DNA from: Streblospio benedicti
Lineage: Eukaryota > Annelida > Polychaeta > Spionida > Spionidae
Assembly: GCA_019095985.1 (NCBI GenBank)
Contig: CM032669.1
Location: 39,675,698 to 39,739,697, forward strand
Direction: 5' to 3'
DNA: 64,000 nt
Shown in pieces: positions 49,692 to 61,251 of the stretch. The position numbers were made by a program, and so were the translations under genes. The notes under the pieces were generated by a model that saw only the letters and a program-made list of their open reading frames with translations, searched no databases and was not told where the DNA came from. How positions within the stretch are numbered: position 1 is the stretch's first letter; every line of letters starts with the position of its first letter.

Positions 49692-50480
49692 ATTGCGTCC
49701 CTTCAGCAGCTGAAGTGAAAGCCTTGTGTTCACTTTGTTTGTATGTCACTATTCACCATGAATGTTTTTCTATGGACAAGCTACAGGTTATACTGTAAAC
49801 AAAGTGGAGTCGCCACGAGCCGGAGCTCGAGACGTGCGACGGACGGCTGACACCTAGACGATGTTGGTTCCCTTACGACTCCTCGTTGTGTTAACTGGTA
49901 CCCCACGTACAGGCCACCGTCCAGCGTACTGGGCGAGTGCCTGGTGCCTAACAAGCCGGGTTTCACGATGGGCCCCTACACGGAGGGGACTTCACACGGT
50001 GCTGACACGCAACGATCAGGGCGTCCCCTTTACGAAGCCACACGGTCCTAGGTGCTGTGAGGAGGGGGGGGGGGTCGCCACCGGCTAGCCCCGTCAGATG
50101 AGTAAAGAGGGCCTATCCCCGAAGGAATAGGTTACCAGCCCTATATGCTATCCGCCTAGCGCCAACAAGGAAACTGAGGCCCTAATGGCCAAGGCTCAGT
50201 ACTGTAGTGTACTGAGTCCCTAATCCTACAGTGGGCATAACAACAATGTGTGTGTAACAAAGGGGATAATATACCTAGTCCAGTGCAACTTACATATAAC
50301 TACTTTATACTCTGTGAGGTTGCTGCAACCTGGCGCACTGGAGACCTACTGAGAACTAGTTTCGTTACAATACCGATGAACCGATTTTGTTCAAACTTTA
50401 CACAACTATGTAGTATGATGTGACACCGCAGTGATTTGATTTTGGTCACTTTGCCAATTAAAGTCTGCTTTCCACAGGGC
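49692..50480 (-). mobile_element. TTGCGTC-CTTCAGCAG MITE, copy C, interrupted
   Basis: The plus strand starts ATTGCGTCCCTTCAGCAGCT. The minus-strand blocks ACCAAAATCAAATCACTGCG, GTGTAAAGTTTGAACAAAAT and CGGTTCATCGGTA lie at 50365-50460 and AGCTTGTCC at 49775-49783. In copies A and B these blocks are within about 30 bp of each other; here they are separated by about 550 bp of GC-rich DNA. The element is therefore split by a later insertion. Confidence 0.7.
49797..50345. mobile_element. GC-rich insertion of unknown class
   Basis: About 550 bp, much richer in G, C and CpG than its surroundings, lies inside MITE copy C. It begins near ACAAAGTGGAGTCGCCACGA and ends near GGCGCACTGGAGACC. It includes a G-run (50066-50076) and no long convincing protein frame. 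The base composition resembles the 5' untranslated region of a LINE or a GC-rich non-autonomous element, but no diagnostic motif was found. Confidence 0.5.
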
Positions 50481-50725
50481 CATTTACAGTCAATTTTGGA
50501 CATTTTCTGCAGAATTTTTAATACTGCTAGCTATAGGGTGAACACATTCAAACTTGGTACAATGCTTACATGCCTACTGAACATCAACTGTATTTAATTT
50601 TGGCATTTTGTCAATTTACCTTCCAGAGAGCCATTTTAATTATTTCTTATTTTATTTTTGTAACTATAGTTTTAATACTATTTGAAACATGAACATCAAA
50701 TTGGCGAAATGTTTTTTATTAGATT

Positions 50726-50960
50726 AAGAGTGCTCAGAGAGCGAAGCATCCCCACATTAATGTCAAGTCATGGGCACTAGATATTTTCTTTAGCCATATT
50801 TAGAAAGCACCTTCATTCAAAAGCCAAGAACATAAATGTAGGATGAATTACGCATCAAAAGACTTTTCTGCTTTAAAGCTTTGATTGCAAACTAAACATG
50901 TTAATCAATTGTCCCTTAGACAACGTTGTCCTAGCGATGCTGTGCTCTCTGAGCACTTTT
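50726..50960. mobile_element. 235-bp MITE with AGTGCTCAGAGAGC inverted ends
   Basis: The left end AAGAGTGCTCAGAGAGCGAA then GCATC and the right end GATGCTGTGCTCTCTGAGCA then CTTTT are inverted repeats of about 25 bp with three mismatches. A second, right-end-only copy lies at 51957-51987 (GATGTGCTCTCTGAGTACTT), and TTTAGAAAGCACC blocks at 50798 and 51631 support a partner element at about 51590-51987. Confidence 0.85.
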
Positions 50961-52878
50961 GATCTAGTTTGGAAATTGTAACAGTAAGATTACGGGCAGT
51001 TTAGGTTATATTTGGAAAGTTTTTTTTTATCCGGCAACAGCATTGATAAAAATACTCACACATTGGAACGGGACGGGTAAAAAATGAACAACAATTGTTT
51101 TTTTTTAAATAACTCAATCATATATAAAAAATTGTTACGACTATTTTTGATATGTTTTAGATATCCTTTTCATCATACATGTGTAATTATTCCCATCATT
51201 TCAAGTTTAACTTGTTTTTTCACAAATCTGATAGTTTGAGAATAATTGATTTGAAGGGACATTTCATGGATTTTGTTTTTATTTCTATGTTTGAAATTAA
51301 AACAAGAGCAAAGATATTTATTTTTCAATTTGCCATCGATACATGAGATCATGGCAAACAATCTTGTAGGCCCAAGACATTGTCTATCATCAATTTATCT
51401 CCTTATTTACCAAAGGGTCAGGTGTCGTTCTGTTTTAATGGTTGTTATTTGCAAGTGCAACTGGACCAATGCAGTCAAGGCAACACTTTGCAGCATTGCA
51501 AAAAATCAATAGAAGCTTTTAATTGGTTAGATTTTGTGACCCAATTCCACGAATATTAAGGGGCTTGAATCAAGGTTATGTACTGGGTATATCGCCGGGA
51601 GATATGACGATGAGGCAATAGGCCCATGTTTAGAAAGCACCAGCAATCCAATATCACACAAGTACTATAAGCTGTTATGCTTCATGACACTTGCTGTAAA
51701 TGTATCCACCCCCCCAAAAAAAAACCAACAAAAAAAACAAACAAAAAACAAACAAACAAAAAACCGGATGGCTGTGCATAGATAGAAGCACATTTATGTC
51801 ATTTGTACAAAAGCCCACGCCTCAATTTCATTAAGGTTAAACTGCGAATATGTATATGATGTAAGAAGATGCTTCCCTGCTTTAATGTTTTAATTGTAAA
51901 GTAAACAAAGGCTGCTACAATAAACATCTTAATTTCCACGAGACATAGTTGTTCTTGCGATGATGTGCTCTCTGAGTACTTTTGTTATAATTGATTTGTT
52001 ATAAATTGCTGTTCCCAGTGTATCTGTTTCTTCATTTATTAACTTGATAACTTGAACTCTATCTTTAGTTATACTCATTTTTGTACAAGTCATTTGAGTT
52101 AATTTTGTATGATATTATAAAAATACATGAAAAATGATTACATGAGCAAGATCTTCATGAAATGAAGGTGTAACCATACATTTCAACGTATTTAGTTACG
52201 AATTGTTTCCTTTAAACATGTGCGTATTTTAAAAACAAACATAATCACTTCCATTCAATAATAAATTATATGCAACCAATATGCTAAATGTTCCAATGTT
52301 CTTAAATAAATTGAACACGATCATTCCCCATGTAAAATCTGTAGCATGAACATTTTGAATGTGAAATGTGAAGATGAAAGGTTTATAAAGTTAGAACCGT
52401 TTAGTTACCTGTAACTTTTAGACTCCACAGACCATAACACCAGAGATAAGCGGAGCTCTAAGTGAGAGTTGTTTAGATGGTTTATTGAAACGTGATCAGT
52501 GCTCTTCCTTGGTACATTTCACACCTGATATCTGGTCAAATCCATTGATTTTTCCTCCATAAATGTCTCCACGGGTTGTCTATATTATTATTTCCAAGAG
52601 CTTTAAGAAGTCTTTGTATGAAAAAAATGTAGAATTTATCATTTTTCTGACCGGAAAGATCACTCCACATTAATCTATCTTTATTAAATTTTGAACAAGA
52701 AAAAAAGCTTATTTTACCAATGGAGAAATTATTGTTACAGGGAACAGGTAATCCCAAGTTAGATGAAAACCTATTCAAAATCGTCCAAACATTCATAAGT
52801 GAGATAAACAGATTTAGTTAGTAAATGAAATTTGTAATATGTTTGAAGTCTAATTTGAAGTCTAATTTTGCTATCTAA

Positions 52879-52882
<4 letters not shown>
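50961..52882. other. Non-coding stretch with partial MITE copy
   Basis: It contains the diverged partner of the 50726-50960 element, and a C-run/A-rich CAAA tract at 51709-51764. No gene recognised. Confidence 0.5.

Positions 52883-52973
<91 letters not shown>
52883..52973. repeat. (AT)n microsatellite
   Basis: About 90 bp of AT repeat with one interruption (AACT at 52937-52940). Confidence 0.98.
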
Positions 52974-52975
<2 letters not shown>

Positions 52976-53149
52976 TTTTCTGTGATGTTTGTGAAAAACA
53001 GAGCATCTTGTATTCCTAATATATATGTAATTGATGTGTGTATGAAGATCAGAAAATAAATTCTTAATAAAATGAAATTAATCTACACGCAGAGATGTTT
53101 TTTTTATAACTGAATTAAATTTATTTTTTATTTATACAACATGCACAAT

Positions 53150-53225
53150 GCACAAAAATAACCAAAGAATAATCACATAAGTATTTACAAAAGAATTTTG
53201 GATGGTTGTCATCTATATATAAAAT
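53150..53225. repeat. Copy of the 3'-flank motif of the CCCH gene
   Basis: AATAATCACATAAGTATTTA then CAAAAGAATTTTGGATGGTTGTCAT closely matches 56236-56276 and, more weakly, the flanks at 55018-55060 and 56470-56515. It may mark the 3' border of an older, lost copy of the duplicated gene end. Confidence 0.6.
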
Positions 53226-53232
53226 AAATAAA

Positions 53233-54060
53233 TCAAAAACTGTGTTAAAACATATTATGACTTACAAGATGTCACGATAGAGAAAAAAATTCTATCCTCA
53301 AAAGCCTATTAACAAACCTTAGCAAAATGTTTGTGCCAAGGTGATTTCTGATTATACAACATTGAAAACTTAACTAAATCAACATTAGATATCCATTAAA
53401 TTAACAAATATCTCCATTTGACATCATTTTTTCTGTGGAAAAAATATAGTATTACAAATCAAAATAACCGATAGATACCCACAAATAAATCAAAATCTGT
53501 GTTAAAACATATTATGACTTACAAGATGTCACGATAGAGAAAAAAATTCTATCCTCAAAAGCCTATTAACAAACCTTAGCAAAATGTTTGTGCCAAGGTG
53601 ATTTCTGATTATACAACATTGAAAACTTAACTAAATCAACATTAGATATCCATTAAATTAACAAATATCTCCATTCGACATCATTTTTTCTTGTGGAAAA
53701 ATATAGTATTACATATCAAAATAACCTATAGTATATAATAATCTAAATAAACCACAAATAAATTAAAATCTGTGTTAAAACATATTATGACTTACAAGAT
53801 GTCACGATAGAGAAAAAAATTCTATCCTCAAAAGCCTATTAACAAACCTTAGCAAAATGTTTGTGCCAAGGTGATTTCTGATTATACAACATTGAAAACT
53901 TAACTAAATCAACATTAGATATCCATTAAATTAACAAATATCTCCATTCGACATCATTTTTTTTTGTGGACAAAATATAGTATTACAAATCAAAATAACC
54001 TATAGATACCCACAAATAAATTAAAATCTGTGTTAAAACATATTATGACTTACAAGATGG
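53233..54060. repeat. Tandem repeat, ~257-273 bp unit, 3.1 copies
   Basis: The marker CTGTGTTAAAACATATTATG occurs at 53240, 53497, 53770 and 54028, giving spacings of 257, 273 and 258 bp. The three complete units are nearly identical, including the TTCTATCCTCAAAAGCCTAT and GTTTGTGCCAAGGTGATTTC blocks. The second unit carries an extra ~15 bp near its end. The fourth is cut after ~35 bp. High identity suggests recent amplification. Confidence 0.97.
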
Positions 54061-54935
54061 CAGATTAATGTGCTACTTTTCTGAGAAGTACGAAAGAACT
54101 TTTGCTACTATTTTTACAGACCACTTCATCCTGATACATGAAAAGATTTTAGAGGATACATGAAAACAACTTGCATATTCAAATAGATGCATACGATTTT
54201 CAACATTTTGAACTATTCTTGTATAAAAAAAGTACACACAATTTGTAACAGAGATGCCCTTTGTGTTTAAATCAACGAACAGTAACTATAACTATAAAAA
54301 AAGACTTTCCACATTTAGTAACATTTGCAGTATAAGCTTAAAATAAACCATATGATAAGAAATTGAGGCATATGTAATAAACAAGATGAACCAGCCAGTT
54401 TTGTTATCCTATATAGCACTCTGAATATCAGAAACTAATGTTAATCATATTTCTTAATCCTTTACAAGCCTTTTTTTAATACAATGATGAGCAAAGTCCC
54501 ATATTATTTACCCTTAGCTTCAAATGTTTAAACATTCTAACAAATATCACAATAAACCAATCAATGCATAAAATTGCAGATACTCAGATAAAATTGTTGC
54601 TTAATTAATAATATCAATACAAGGTACCTCCTAGTTTGGCCGGAGTATAAGAAAGACTAACAAAAAAATGCATTTTGCCATGTTCTTTTCCTTCAAATAC
54701 GAGTGTTATATGTACATTACAATGCTGTGAACATCATATTAGATACATTAGATAAAATATTAAAATTATATACATCTGCTATTCTTTTGTGATCACAAAC
54801 AATAACGAACTATTATTATTTATTCTGTGCATACTGCAGAATTGCCTCTGTCAATTGACATGCATCGGTATATCTATTTTCCAACTGTTTATACAAAGGT
54901 AATTGCCATTTAATATGCTTACTACTATCAAACAG

Positions 54936-54938
<3 letters not shown>
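54061..54938. other. Non-coding AT-rich stretch
   Basis: No gene recognised. It lies 3' of the partial gene copy on the minus strand and could include its 3' untranslated sequence. Confidence 0.5.

Positions 54939-54969
<31 letters not shown>
54939..54969. repeat. (AT)n tract at duplication border
   Basis: A short AT dinucleotide tract that stands in the same place relative to the partial gene copy as the tract at 56310-56427 does to the intact gene. Confidence 0.9.
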
Positions 54970-54973
<4 letters not shown>

Positions 54974-55065
54974 GTATATATCTATAATATGCAATACATT
55001 TCACAAAAAAAAAAGATCACAGATCATGTATTTACAGAAGAATTGTGGGTGGTTGTCATTTATAT

Positions 55066-56224
55066 CTAGCTCTGATTGACATGGAATCGTTGACAATCTG
55101 GTCCTTCTAGACAAAACTGTGCATGAAAAGCATCGCTGCATAATACATTTGGATGGCCCAATTTTGTTGCAATATCGTTGAACATTTCGTCACTCAGCTG
55201 TGTTAATTGAACAGGGGTCCTTGATAGAGGCGCTTCTCCAATGAAACTCATTACTGCTTTAATATCTGGAAAATTATGTGGATTCTCTCTTACAAAGTCC
55301 AGCCTCAGTCCACGAATGTGATCCTTTAGGGCCAAGATATGTTCATGCCTCGATCGCAATGTCATGAAAAGGCTATTTACCTTCTCTCGTTCTTTTTGTA
55401 AATCACAAAATAATGCATGTGATTTCTTTTTTGTTTCCAGTAAGGCATTCTTTAATGTATGTACGAGCCTATGACGGGATTCTTGTGAAACTGACAACAT
55501 AAAGTCATGTTTTTCCATTTCCTCATTTTCTAACTTCTCATAAAGTTCACGTCGATGGGACACACTGATAAATTCAAGCATTTTCATGCTGTGATTCAAC
55601 AAGATATTGTCTTACTGCAATTCACTATTTTCCATCTGCACCTGTTGTAAGTGCCTGTATGCATATGCTAATTTTACTTTCAGTTTTGCAACATTTTCTT
55701 TATCTTTGTCTGTATCTTCTGATGGTTCTTTTTCTTTGCACGTTTTGATGAGTATTTTCATTACGTTTATCAATTCGGTTTTGTCCAAGTTATCCAATTG
55801 TTCTGATATTGTCGCAAAATCGAACGTAGATATACAATTCTCAGCAGCAATGTCAGAGTTTTTATTACACTCATTATCTTTTGTATATTTATCCTTATGG
55901 CCTCCTTTTGAATTTCTAGTATTATGTGCCTTTGTGTGAATGTTGTCATTACTAGTCTCGATTGTTTTTCTTGCTTTTCTATTATGGCTTGCATTATTTG
56001 TACCATCAACCTCTTGATAATTTTCATTTTTAGAAATGCTATTTTGATGAACTTCATCTTTATCACTGCCCTCTTCATCACATGACTCGCTATCAGCATC
56101 ATCTCCATTTTGAGCATACCTTACATTAGTATTCCAGAATGCTTGACAAATAAACTTTTCCTCTTCAAGAGTTTGTAAATCTTTGATGCTTGTAATTTTC
56201 AACTCATCAGAAGTATTTTCTTCT
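55066..56224 (-). pseudogene. Partial tandem copy of the CCCH/coiled-coil gene
   Basis: It corresponds to the last ~385 codons of the gene at 56521-58479, from the [11 protein letters not shown] region through the CCCH finger ([18 protein letters not shown] retained) and the same stop. Offset to the intact gene is 1455 bp. There are scattered amino-acid changes (for example KTCKEKEPSED for [11 protein letters not shown]) and no frameshift. One GAA codon has become TAA at 55612-55614. The upstream border is abrupt: coding similarity ends exactly at 56224, preceded on the minus strand by TTTTTTTGGTTAG, which looks like a 3' splice site. It is either a recent partial-duplication pseudogene or an alternative exon. 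Confidence 0.8.
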
Positions 56225-56427
<203 letters not shown>

Positions 56428-56520
56428 TACTTATATTATGTATATACAACATCCACATTTCACAAAAAAGATCACAGATCATGTATTTACAGAAGAATTG
56501 TGGGTGGTTGTCATTTATAT

Positions 56521-58479
56521 CTAGCTCTGATTGACATGGAATCGTGGACAATCTGGTCCTTCTAGACAAAATTGTGCATGAAAAGCATCGCTGCATAATA
56601 CATTTGGATGGCCCAATTTTTTTGCAATATTGTTGAACATTTCGTCACTCAGCTGTGTTAATTGAACAGGGGTCCTTGATAGAGGCGCTTCTCCAATGAA
56701 ACTCATTACTGCTTTAATATCTGGAAAATTATGTGGATTCTCTCTTACAAAGTCCTGCCTCAGTCCACGAATGTGATCCTCTAGGGCCAAGATATGTTCG
56801 TGCCTTGATCGCAATGTCATGAGAAGGCCATTTACCTTCTCTCGTTCTTTCTGTAAATCACAAAATAATGCATGTGATTTCTGTTCTGTTTCAAATAAGG
56901 CATTCTTTAATGTATGTACCAGCCTATGACGGGATTCTTGTGAAACTGACAACATAAAGTCATGTTTTTCCATTTCCTTTTTTTCTAACTTCTCATAAAG
57001 TTCACGTCGATGGCTCACACTGATGAATTCAAGCATTTTCATGCTGTGATTCAACAAGATATTGTCTTCCTGCAATTCATTATTTTCCATCTGCACCTGT
57101 TGTAAGTGCCTGTATGCATATGCTAATTTTTCTTCCAGTTTTGCAACATTTTCTTTATCTTTGTCTGTATCTTCTGATGGTTCTTTTTCTTGCACTGTTT
57201 GGATGAGTATTTTCATTATGTTTATCAATTCGGTCTTGTCCAAGTTATCCAATTGTTCTGGTATTGTCGGAAAATCCAAAGTAGATATACAATTCTCAGC
57301 CGCATCCTCAGAGTTTTTATTACACTCATTATCTTTTGTATATTTATCCTTATGGCCTCCTTTTGAATTTCTAGTATCATGTGCCTTTTTGTGAATGTTG
57401 TCATTACTAGTCTCTGTTGCTTTTCTTGCTTTTCTATTATGTCTTGCATTATTTGGACCATCAACCTCTTGATGATTTTCATTTTTAGAAATGCTATTTT
57501 GATGAACTTCATCTTTATCACTGCCCTCTTCATCACATGACTCGCTATCAGCATCATCTCCATTTTGAGCATACCTGACATCAGTATTCCAGAATTGTTG
57601 GCGAATAAACTTTTCCTCTTCAAGAGCTTGTAAATCTTTGATGCTTGTAATTTTCAACTCATCAGAAGTATTTTCTTCTTTGTCAGAATCCATTGCACAA
57701 TCATCGTAGTGCTCTGGAACTCCTTCAGTTCCCTTATTTGAATTGACCATGGTGCTAGACAGTCGTCGATTACTTTTACTTTTTCCACATGAATATTGAG
57801 GGTATGCAGTTTTTGGTCTTGCCCCTCCTGTTGGATGGGTAGAGATGTCACTATCTTGATTTTCTGTGTCAACGTTCCCGGCACTCAATGCTTTGTAAGT
57901 AACTTGCTTGTGATGGTCTTCAAAGGAGTTGCATGCATCTAAACTCTTTGTCCCAAGGTTATCATATTCCTGCGTGTTGTGTGGAGTGTCCCCGCAATCC
58001 AGCATACCAGAGCTTGAAGTGAGTGACCTACAAGACTCAAACGAATCGTTTGTGCTGGCGGTGGTATGCAGGCTGGTATTGTGGTTATCATTATTGTGGT
58101 TTTCGGCTGATTCATCTCGCGAGTTGTCAAAGAAATACACCACCGAGGGGCTTACACATCGACGCGTCTGAGAGTGTCCAATGTGCATCTCCCCAGTGGA
58201 TTTATGGACTTTGTGGCGAAGTCCTGTGTTTGAAAGTTTGGATTCTAAACTACTCATTTCTTCAGAGATTTGTGAATCAAGAGAACATTCTGAAGGGTTA
58301 GTTCTCGATTGCTTTGATAAATTATTCATACCTGCATCACCTTTGCCAACTATGCTGTCACTTTGCTTCAGATCAGCTTCCATCAATAACGTCTTTTGTG
58401 CATCAGCTATTGCCTTTGCAACTACATCATCAATGTACGCATCTTCCTCGGGGTCGGAATAGTCAGGGTTTGCAAGCAT
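56521..58479 (-). CDS. Coiled-coil protein with C-terminal CCCH zinc finger
   Basis: A single 652-codon frame, the longest in the window. The first ATG (58477-58479, context ACAATTATGC with A at -3) follows an in-frame TAG 15 bases upstream, so it is the natural start unless an upstream exon joins. Residues 1-~350 are acidic and rich in Ser, Asn and Asp ([18 protein letters not shown] at the start). Residues ~440-580 form a Glu/Lys/Leu-rich coiled coil. The C terminus has C629-x8-C638-x5-C644-x3-H648, the classic CCCH spacing used by many RNA-binding proteins. No signal peptide or membrane segment. RNA binding in cytoplasm or nucleus is inferred from the finger only. I do not recognise the gene. 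The lack of introns could mean a retrocopy or an element-encoded protein; no reverse transcriptase is nearby. Confidence 0.72.
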   Translation of the reverse strand: MLANPDYSDPEEDAYIDDVVAKAIADAQKTLLMEADLKQSDSIVGKGDAGMNNLSKQSRTNPSECSLDSQISEEMSSLESKLSNTGLRHKVHKSTGEMHIGHSQTRRCVSPSVVYFFDNSRDESAENHNNDNHNTSLHTTASTNDSFESCRSLTSSSGMLDCGDTPHNTQEYDNLGTKSLDACNSFEDHHKQVTYKALSAGNVDTENQDSDISTHPTGGARPKTAYPQYSCGKSKSNRRLSSTMVNSNKGTEGVPEHYDDCAMDSDKEENTSDELKITSIKDLQALEEEKFIRQQFWNTDVRYAQNGDDADSESCDEEGSDKDEVHQNSISKNENHQEVDGPNNARHNRKARKATETSNDNIHKKAHDTRNSKGGHKDKYTKDNECNKNSEDAAENCISTLDFPTIPEQLDNLDKTELINIMKILIQTVQEKEPSEDTDKDKENVAKLEEKLAYAYRHLQQVQMENNELQEDNILLNHSMKMLEFISVSHRRELYEKLEKKEMEKHDFMLSVSQESRHRLVHTLKNALFETEQKSHALFCDLQKEREKVNGLLMTLRSRHEHILALEDHIRGLRQDFVRENPHNFPDIKAVMSFIGEAPLSRTPVQLTQLSDEMFNNIAKKLGHPNVLCSDAFHAQFCLEGPDCPRFHVNQS

Positions 58480-58682
58480 AATTGTTTTCAACTATGTATC
58501 ATTAATAAGAATTCAAATGTTATGAAATTAGCAGCTTTCTTCTTTTTTGTGTATACTAAATTTCGTGGAAATCTCACGTCTAACATGCGACGTGTACTCT
58601 TAACGTTCTTTAACAGAACGTCATTATACAGTTATTTACGTGAAACGTTATGGAGTATTTGTAGCACTTGCTTAGGGCGCGA
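58480..58682 (-). promoter_or_regulatory. Likely 5' flank of the CCCH gene
   Basis: About 200 bp between the start codon and a MITE, with several CpG-containing blocks (ACGTAAATAACTG, GACGTTCTG, AACGTTAAGAG, CACGTCGCATG on the minus strand). CTGTATAATGACG could serve as a weak TATA-like element. A CATAG just before the open frame could also be a splice acceptor, though its pyrimidine tract is poor. Evidence is positional only. Confidence 0.3.
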
Positions 58683-59484
58683 CCATCATTAATTGTACGG
58701 GGGGTGTCATTGGGTGGGTGGGTGGGGCTCAATTTTCTTTGGTCACAGAAAGGAGGCTCAATTTTAATTCAGGGGACTCACCATTTTCTTTATGGGGGCA
58801 CATTTAGAAGGGAGGGGAGGCACTCAATTTTCTTTGGTCACATTCAATTTTAATTCAAACAGAAAGGGGGGCACTAAATTCTCAAACTGAAAAGGTAATA
58901 TTTTACGCACTTTTGTTGAGAATTTATGCATTCCTGCAATACGCATGCTTTTGGATTGAACCGTATTGTAATGTCAACAAGTCACATATATTGCTAAATA
59001 TGTATTCATTGACCATTGACAGTGAATGATTCATTGCAATACACTTTAAACAGTTTTCAGGGAATCTATCCAATATCAAACTTTATAATATGAAAGTACT
59101 GTAAAACTAGAAATGCTTGCGCACAATTTAATTTGCGAACCTGGTGGGTAGGTGCAAAAACGCAAACCCAAATAGTCAGCAAACACCTACAGTCTATGTA
59201 AAGTAGGTCCAGGATGGACCAAAAATGGCAAAACTAGACAGTCACAAAATGATTTATAGATGAAAAAGCAAAAATTAATTGCCACGAAATATTCTAGTTT
59301 TAAAGTATGTCATTGTTGATATTTATCCATGTGTGTGTGTGGGGGGGGGGGGGGGACTCAGTTTCTTGATGTTCATATGGGGAGGGCATTCAATTTCATG
59401 TAAAGAGTTAGGGAGGGCATTCAATGTTTTTCATCTCGTCAATACCATACCAAATGACCACCGCCCCTATACAATTAATTATGG
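58683..59484. mobile_element. ~800-bp MITE with CCATNATTAATTGTA inverted ends
   Basis: The left end CCATCATTAATTGTACGGGG then GGTGTCATTGGGTGGG is matched in inverse at the right end by GACCACCGCCCCTATACAAT then TAATTATGG. Inside the left part are repeats of CTCAATTTTCTTTGGTCACA and TCAATTTTAATTCA with G-runs; the right part has GGGAGGGCATTCAAT twice, next to a ~15-base G-run (59341-59354). A second, left-end-only copy is at 60240-60372. A smaller MITE (59097-59308) is nested inside. Confidence 0.82.
59097..59308. mobile_element. Nested MITE with TACTGTAAAACTAGAAA ends
   Basis: The left end TACTGTAAAACTAGAAATGC then GCGCACAATTTAATTTGCG is mirrored by the right end GCAAAAATTAATTGCCACGA then AATATTCTAGTTTTAAAGTA. 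Length 212 bp, no coding capacity. It resembles the TACNGTAAAAC...TTTCGCG type of MITE that I recall as common in marine invertebrate genomes. It lies wholly within the larger 58683-59484 element and so inserted later. Confidence 0.78.
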
Positions 59485-60239
59485 ACGCTCCCTTATATAA
59501 TAATAGATGTCGAAACCAGTGAAAGTAATTAGAAAATAGTGCTGTTTGATTTATACAGCATATGTTTACAAAGCGAAAATTAAAAGAAAAACAAAAGAAA
59601 ACAAAAACAAATAAAAACAAATGTACAATTGGTAGATGTTTTACAGTTAGGTATTATTTCATGACGAAATCAAAACACCCACGCAGCTTGATTCACGCAC
59701 ACACTAGAGATGGTTTTCCTTTGCCAAAGAGCCTGTTTTTTTTCCGTTTTTTTTCGTAGAATGGAATTTCCCACTTGACCCAGAAGTTTTGTTAGGATTG
59801 GGGGAGGGGGCGGCCTTTCCCATATTTTAGGTTCAGCTTGGGCTGCCTTCTCTATATTTCTAAGGCCTCCAGAGTCTTCCTTCTTAACCAGTTATCCTCT
59901 CTGCCGACGATCTTGGTGGTCGAATTGTCCCGGATCACAAGTCCTGTCTTCTGTGAATGGATTTTATCCTGGAGGTCTGACTGTTTTAATCGAAGTGTTC
60001 CATTAGTCTGGTACCTAAGGTACGACCAATACCAGTCACATATTCGTGTGTTTTTTGGTGCTTTTTTGTCTTTTAATCTTGTTTTTTTGTATGGTGCTGG
60101 GCCAAGTTAAGTGGCTGGTAGTCTTAGCACTTCTTCTAGGTGCTTGTGTTATTGGGGTACGCTCGGTAATATTCTTGCTACGGTGTCCGGATCTAGCCCC
60201 AGCCCTTCGTTTAACAACAAACAAATGTCGTACCTACAA
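59485..60239. other. Non-coding stretch between two MITE copies
   Basis: It includes an A-rich CAAA tract (59575-59618) and a moderately GC-rich part (59790-60230). That part has overlapping plus-strand frames of 67-90 codons with hydrophobic composition and no known motif. It might be a fragment of an unidentified element. Confidence 0.45.
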
Positions 60240-60372
60240 CCATCATTAATTGTAAAGAGGGGCGGTCATTTGGTGGGGGCATTCAATTTTCTTTGGTCAC
60301 AGAAGGGAGGGCGCTCAATTTTAATTCAAAGAGAAGGGGGGGGGCATTATAAATTATCAAACTGAAAAGGTT
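60240..60372 (+). mobile_element. CCATNATTAATTGTA MITE, left-end copy
   Basis: CCATCATTAATTGTAAAGAG then GGGCGGTCATTTGGT, CATTCAATTTTCTTTGGTCA, GCTCAATTTTAATTCAAAG and ATCAAACTGAAAAGGTTAT follow the left part of the 58683 element up to its position 58895. The right half is absent. Confidence 0.8.
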
Positions 60373-61204
60373 ATTCAGATTTATATTTGCAACACCAGCA
60401 CTCACGTTTTCAACAAACCCGACGTTGCGGCTCCCTTCACGTGAGTCTAATTATATGACCTTCAAGAAAACAATATATTTTGTGCATTGACATCATATGA
60501 TTTATGTCATCGATTCTAGAACCACCAGAAAGTGGATTATTATAGATGAAGACAAAGCATCAGTGTTAACTATGCCTATTAGCACGTGCACATATATTTA
60601 ACCAAGAAAATGAGTAGCACAAATAAACGGCACCAGAAATACGCATTGTTTCTTTTAGTGCCAATGATAGACTTTTAACCACATCATACAATTTTGGCGT
60701 AGTAATGCAAATATTACTGAAAATTACTGAATAAAACTAATGAATATCACTGAAAATATTAGGGACGGGTCATTTATGTAGCTAACAGTGTGTGGTTCCT
60801 TTGCTAAGCTCAGCGTTCAATAAATTTTAATTAATGATCGTCAATTAATCAAGCTCAATAATGATGCCACTTATCCATAAATCTAATGCAATAAATCCAA
60901 GAAACTGATCAATCGAGTATCTGCCGGTCACAACGTTGATATATATGCTAATCATGTTATTTACAGGCTGCAAGAAATCGGAAATTGTATATGGTAAAAT
61001 ATTCTATATATGATGCAGTCCATTATATTTTCTAATATATATATAATCTGTTTTATCTTGCTATTAAAGGATATTGTTTCTCCAAGTCTATAAATGTTGG
61101 GCTGAGTATTTCCTTAATACCATAAACATTAAATAGTTGTATTATTAATATGCATACATTGTCTAATTAAATTTGATAACTATTTTTATATTCATCTTTT
61201 GCAG
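60373..61204. other. Non-coding AT-rich stretch
   Basis: No gene recognised. The last 20 bases form a plausible splice acceptor for the candidate exon that follows. Confidence 0.5.
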
Positions 61205-61251
61205 GTGCGTCAAACAATCTGTTCCACTAAAGTGAATCTAACATCGATATG
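61205..61251 (+). other. Candidate 47-bp exon: 5' UTR ending in ATG
   Basis: Upstream is TTTTTATATTCATCTTTTGCAG, a fair pyrimidine tract and CAG acceptor. The 47 bases then end AACATCGATATG and are followed directly by GTGAGTAAA, a strong donor. A first coding exon that contributes only the initiator Met is known in several gene classes, for example ribosomal protein genes. No downstream exon is convincingly identified, so this is a splice-signal prediction only. Confidence 0.3.
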
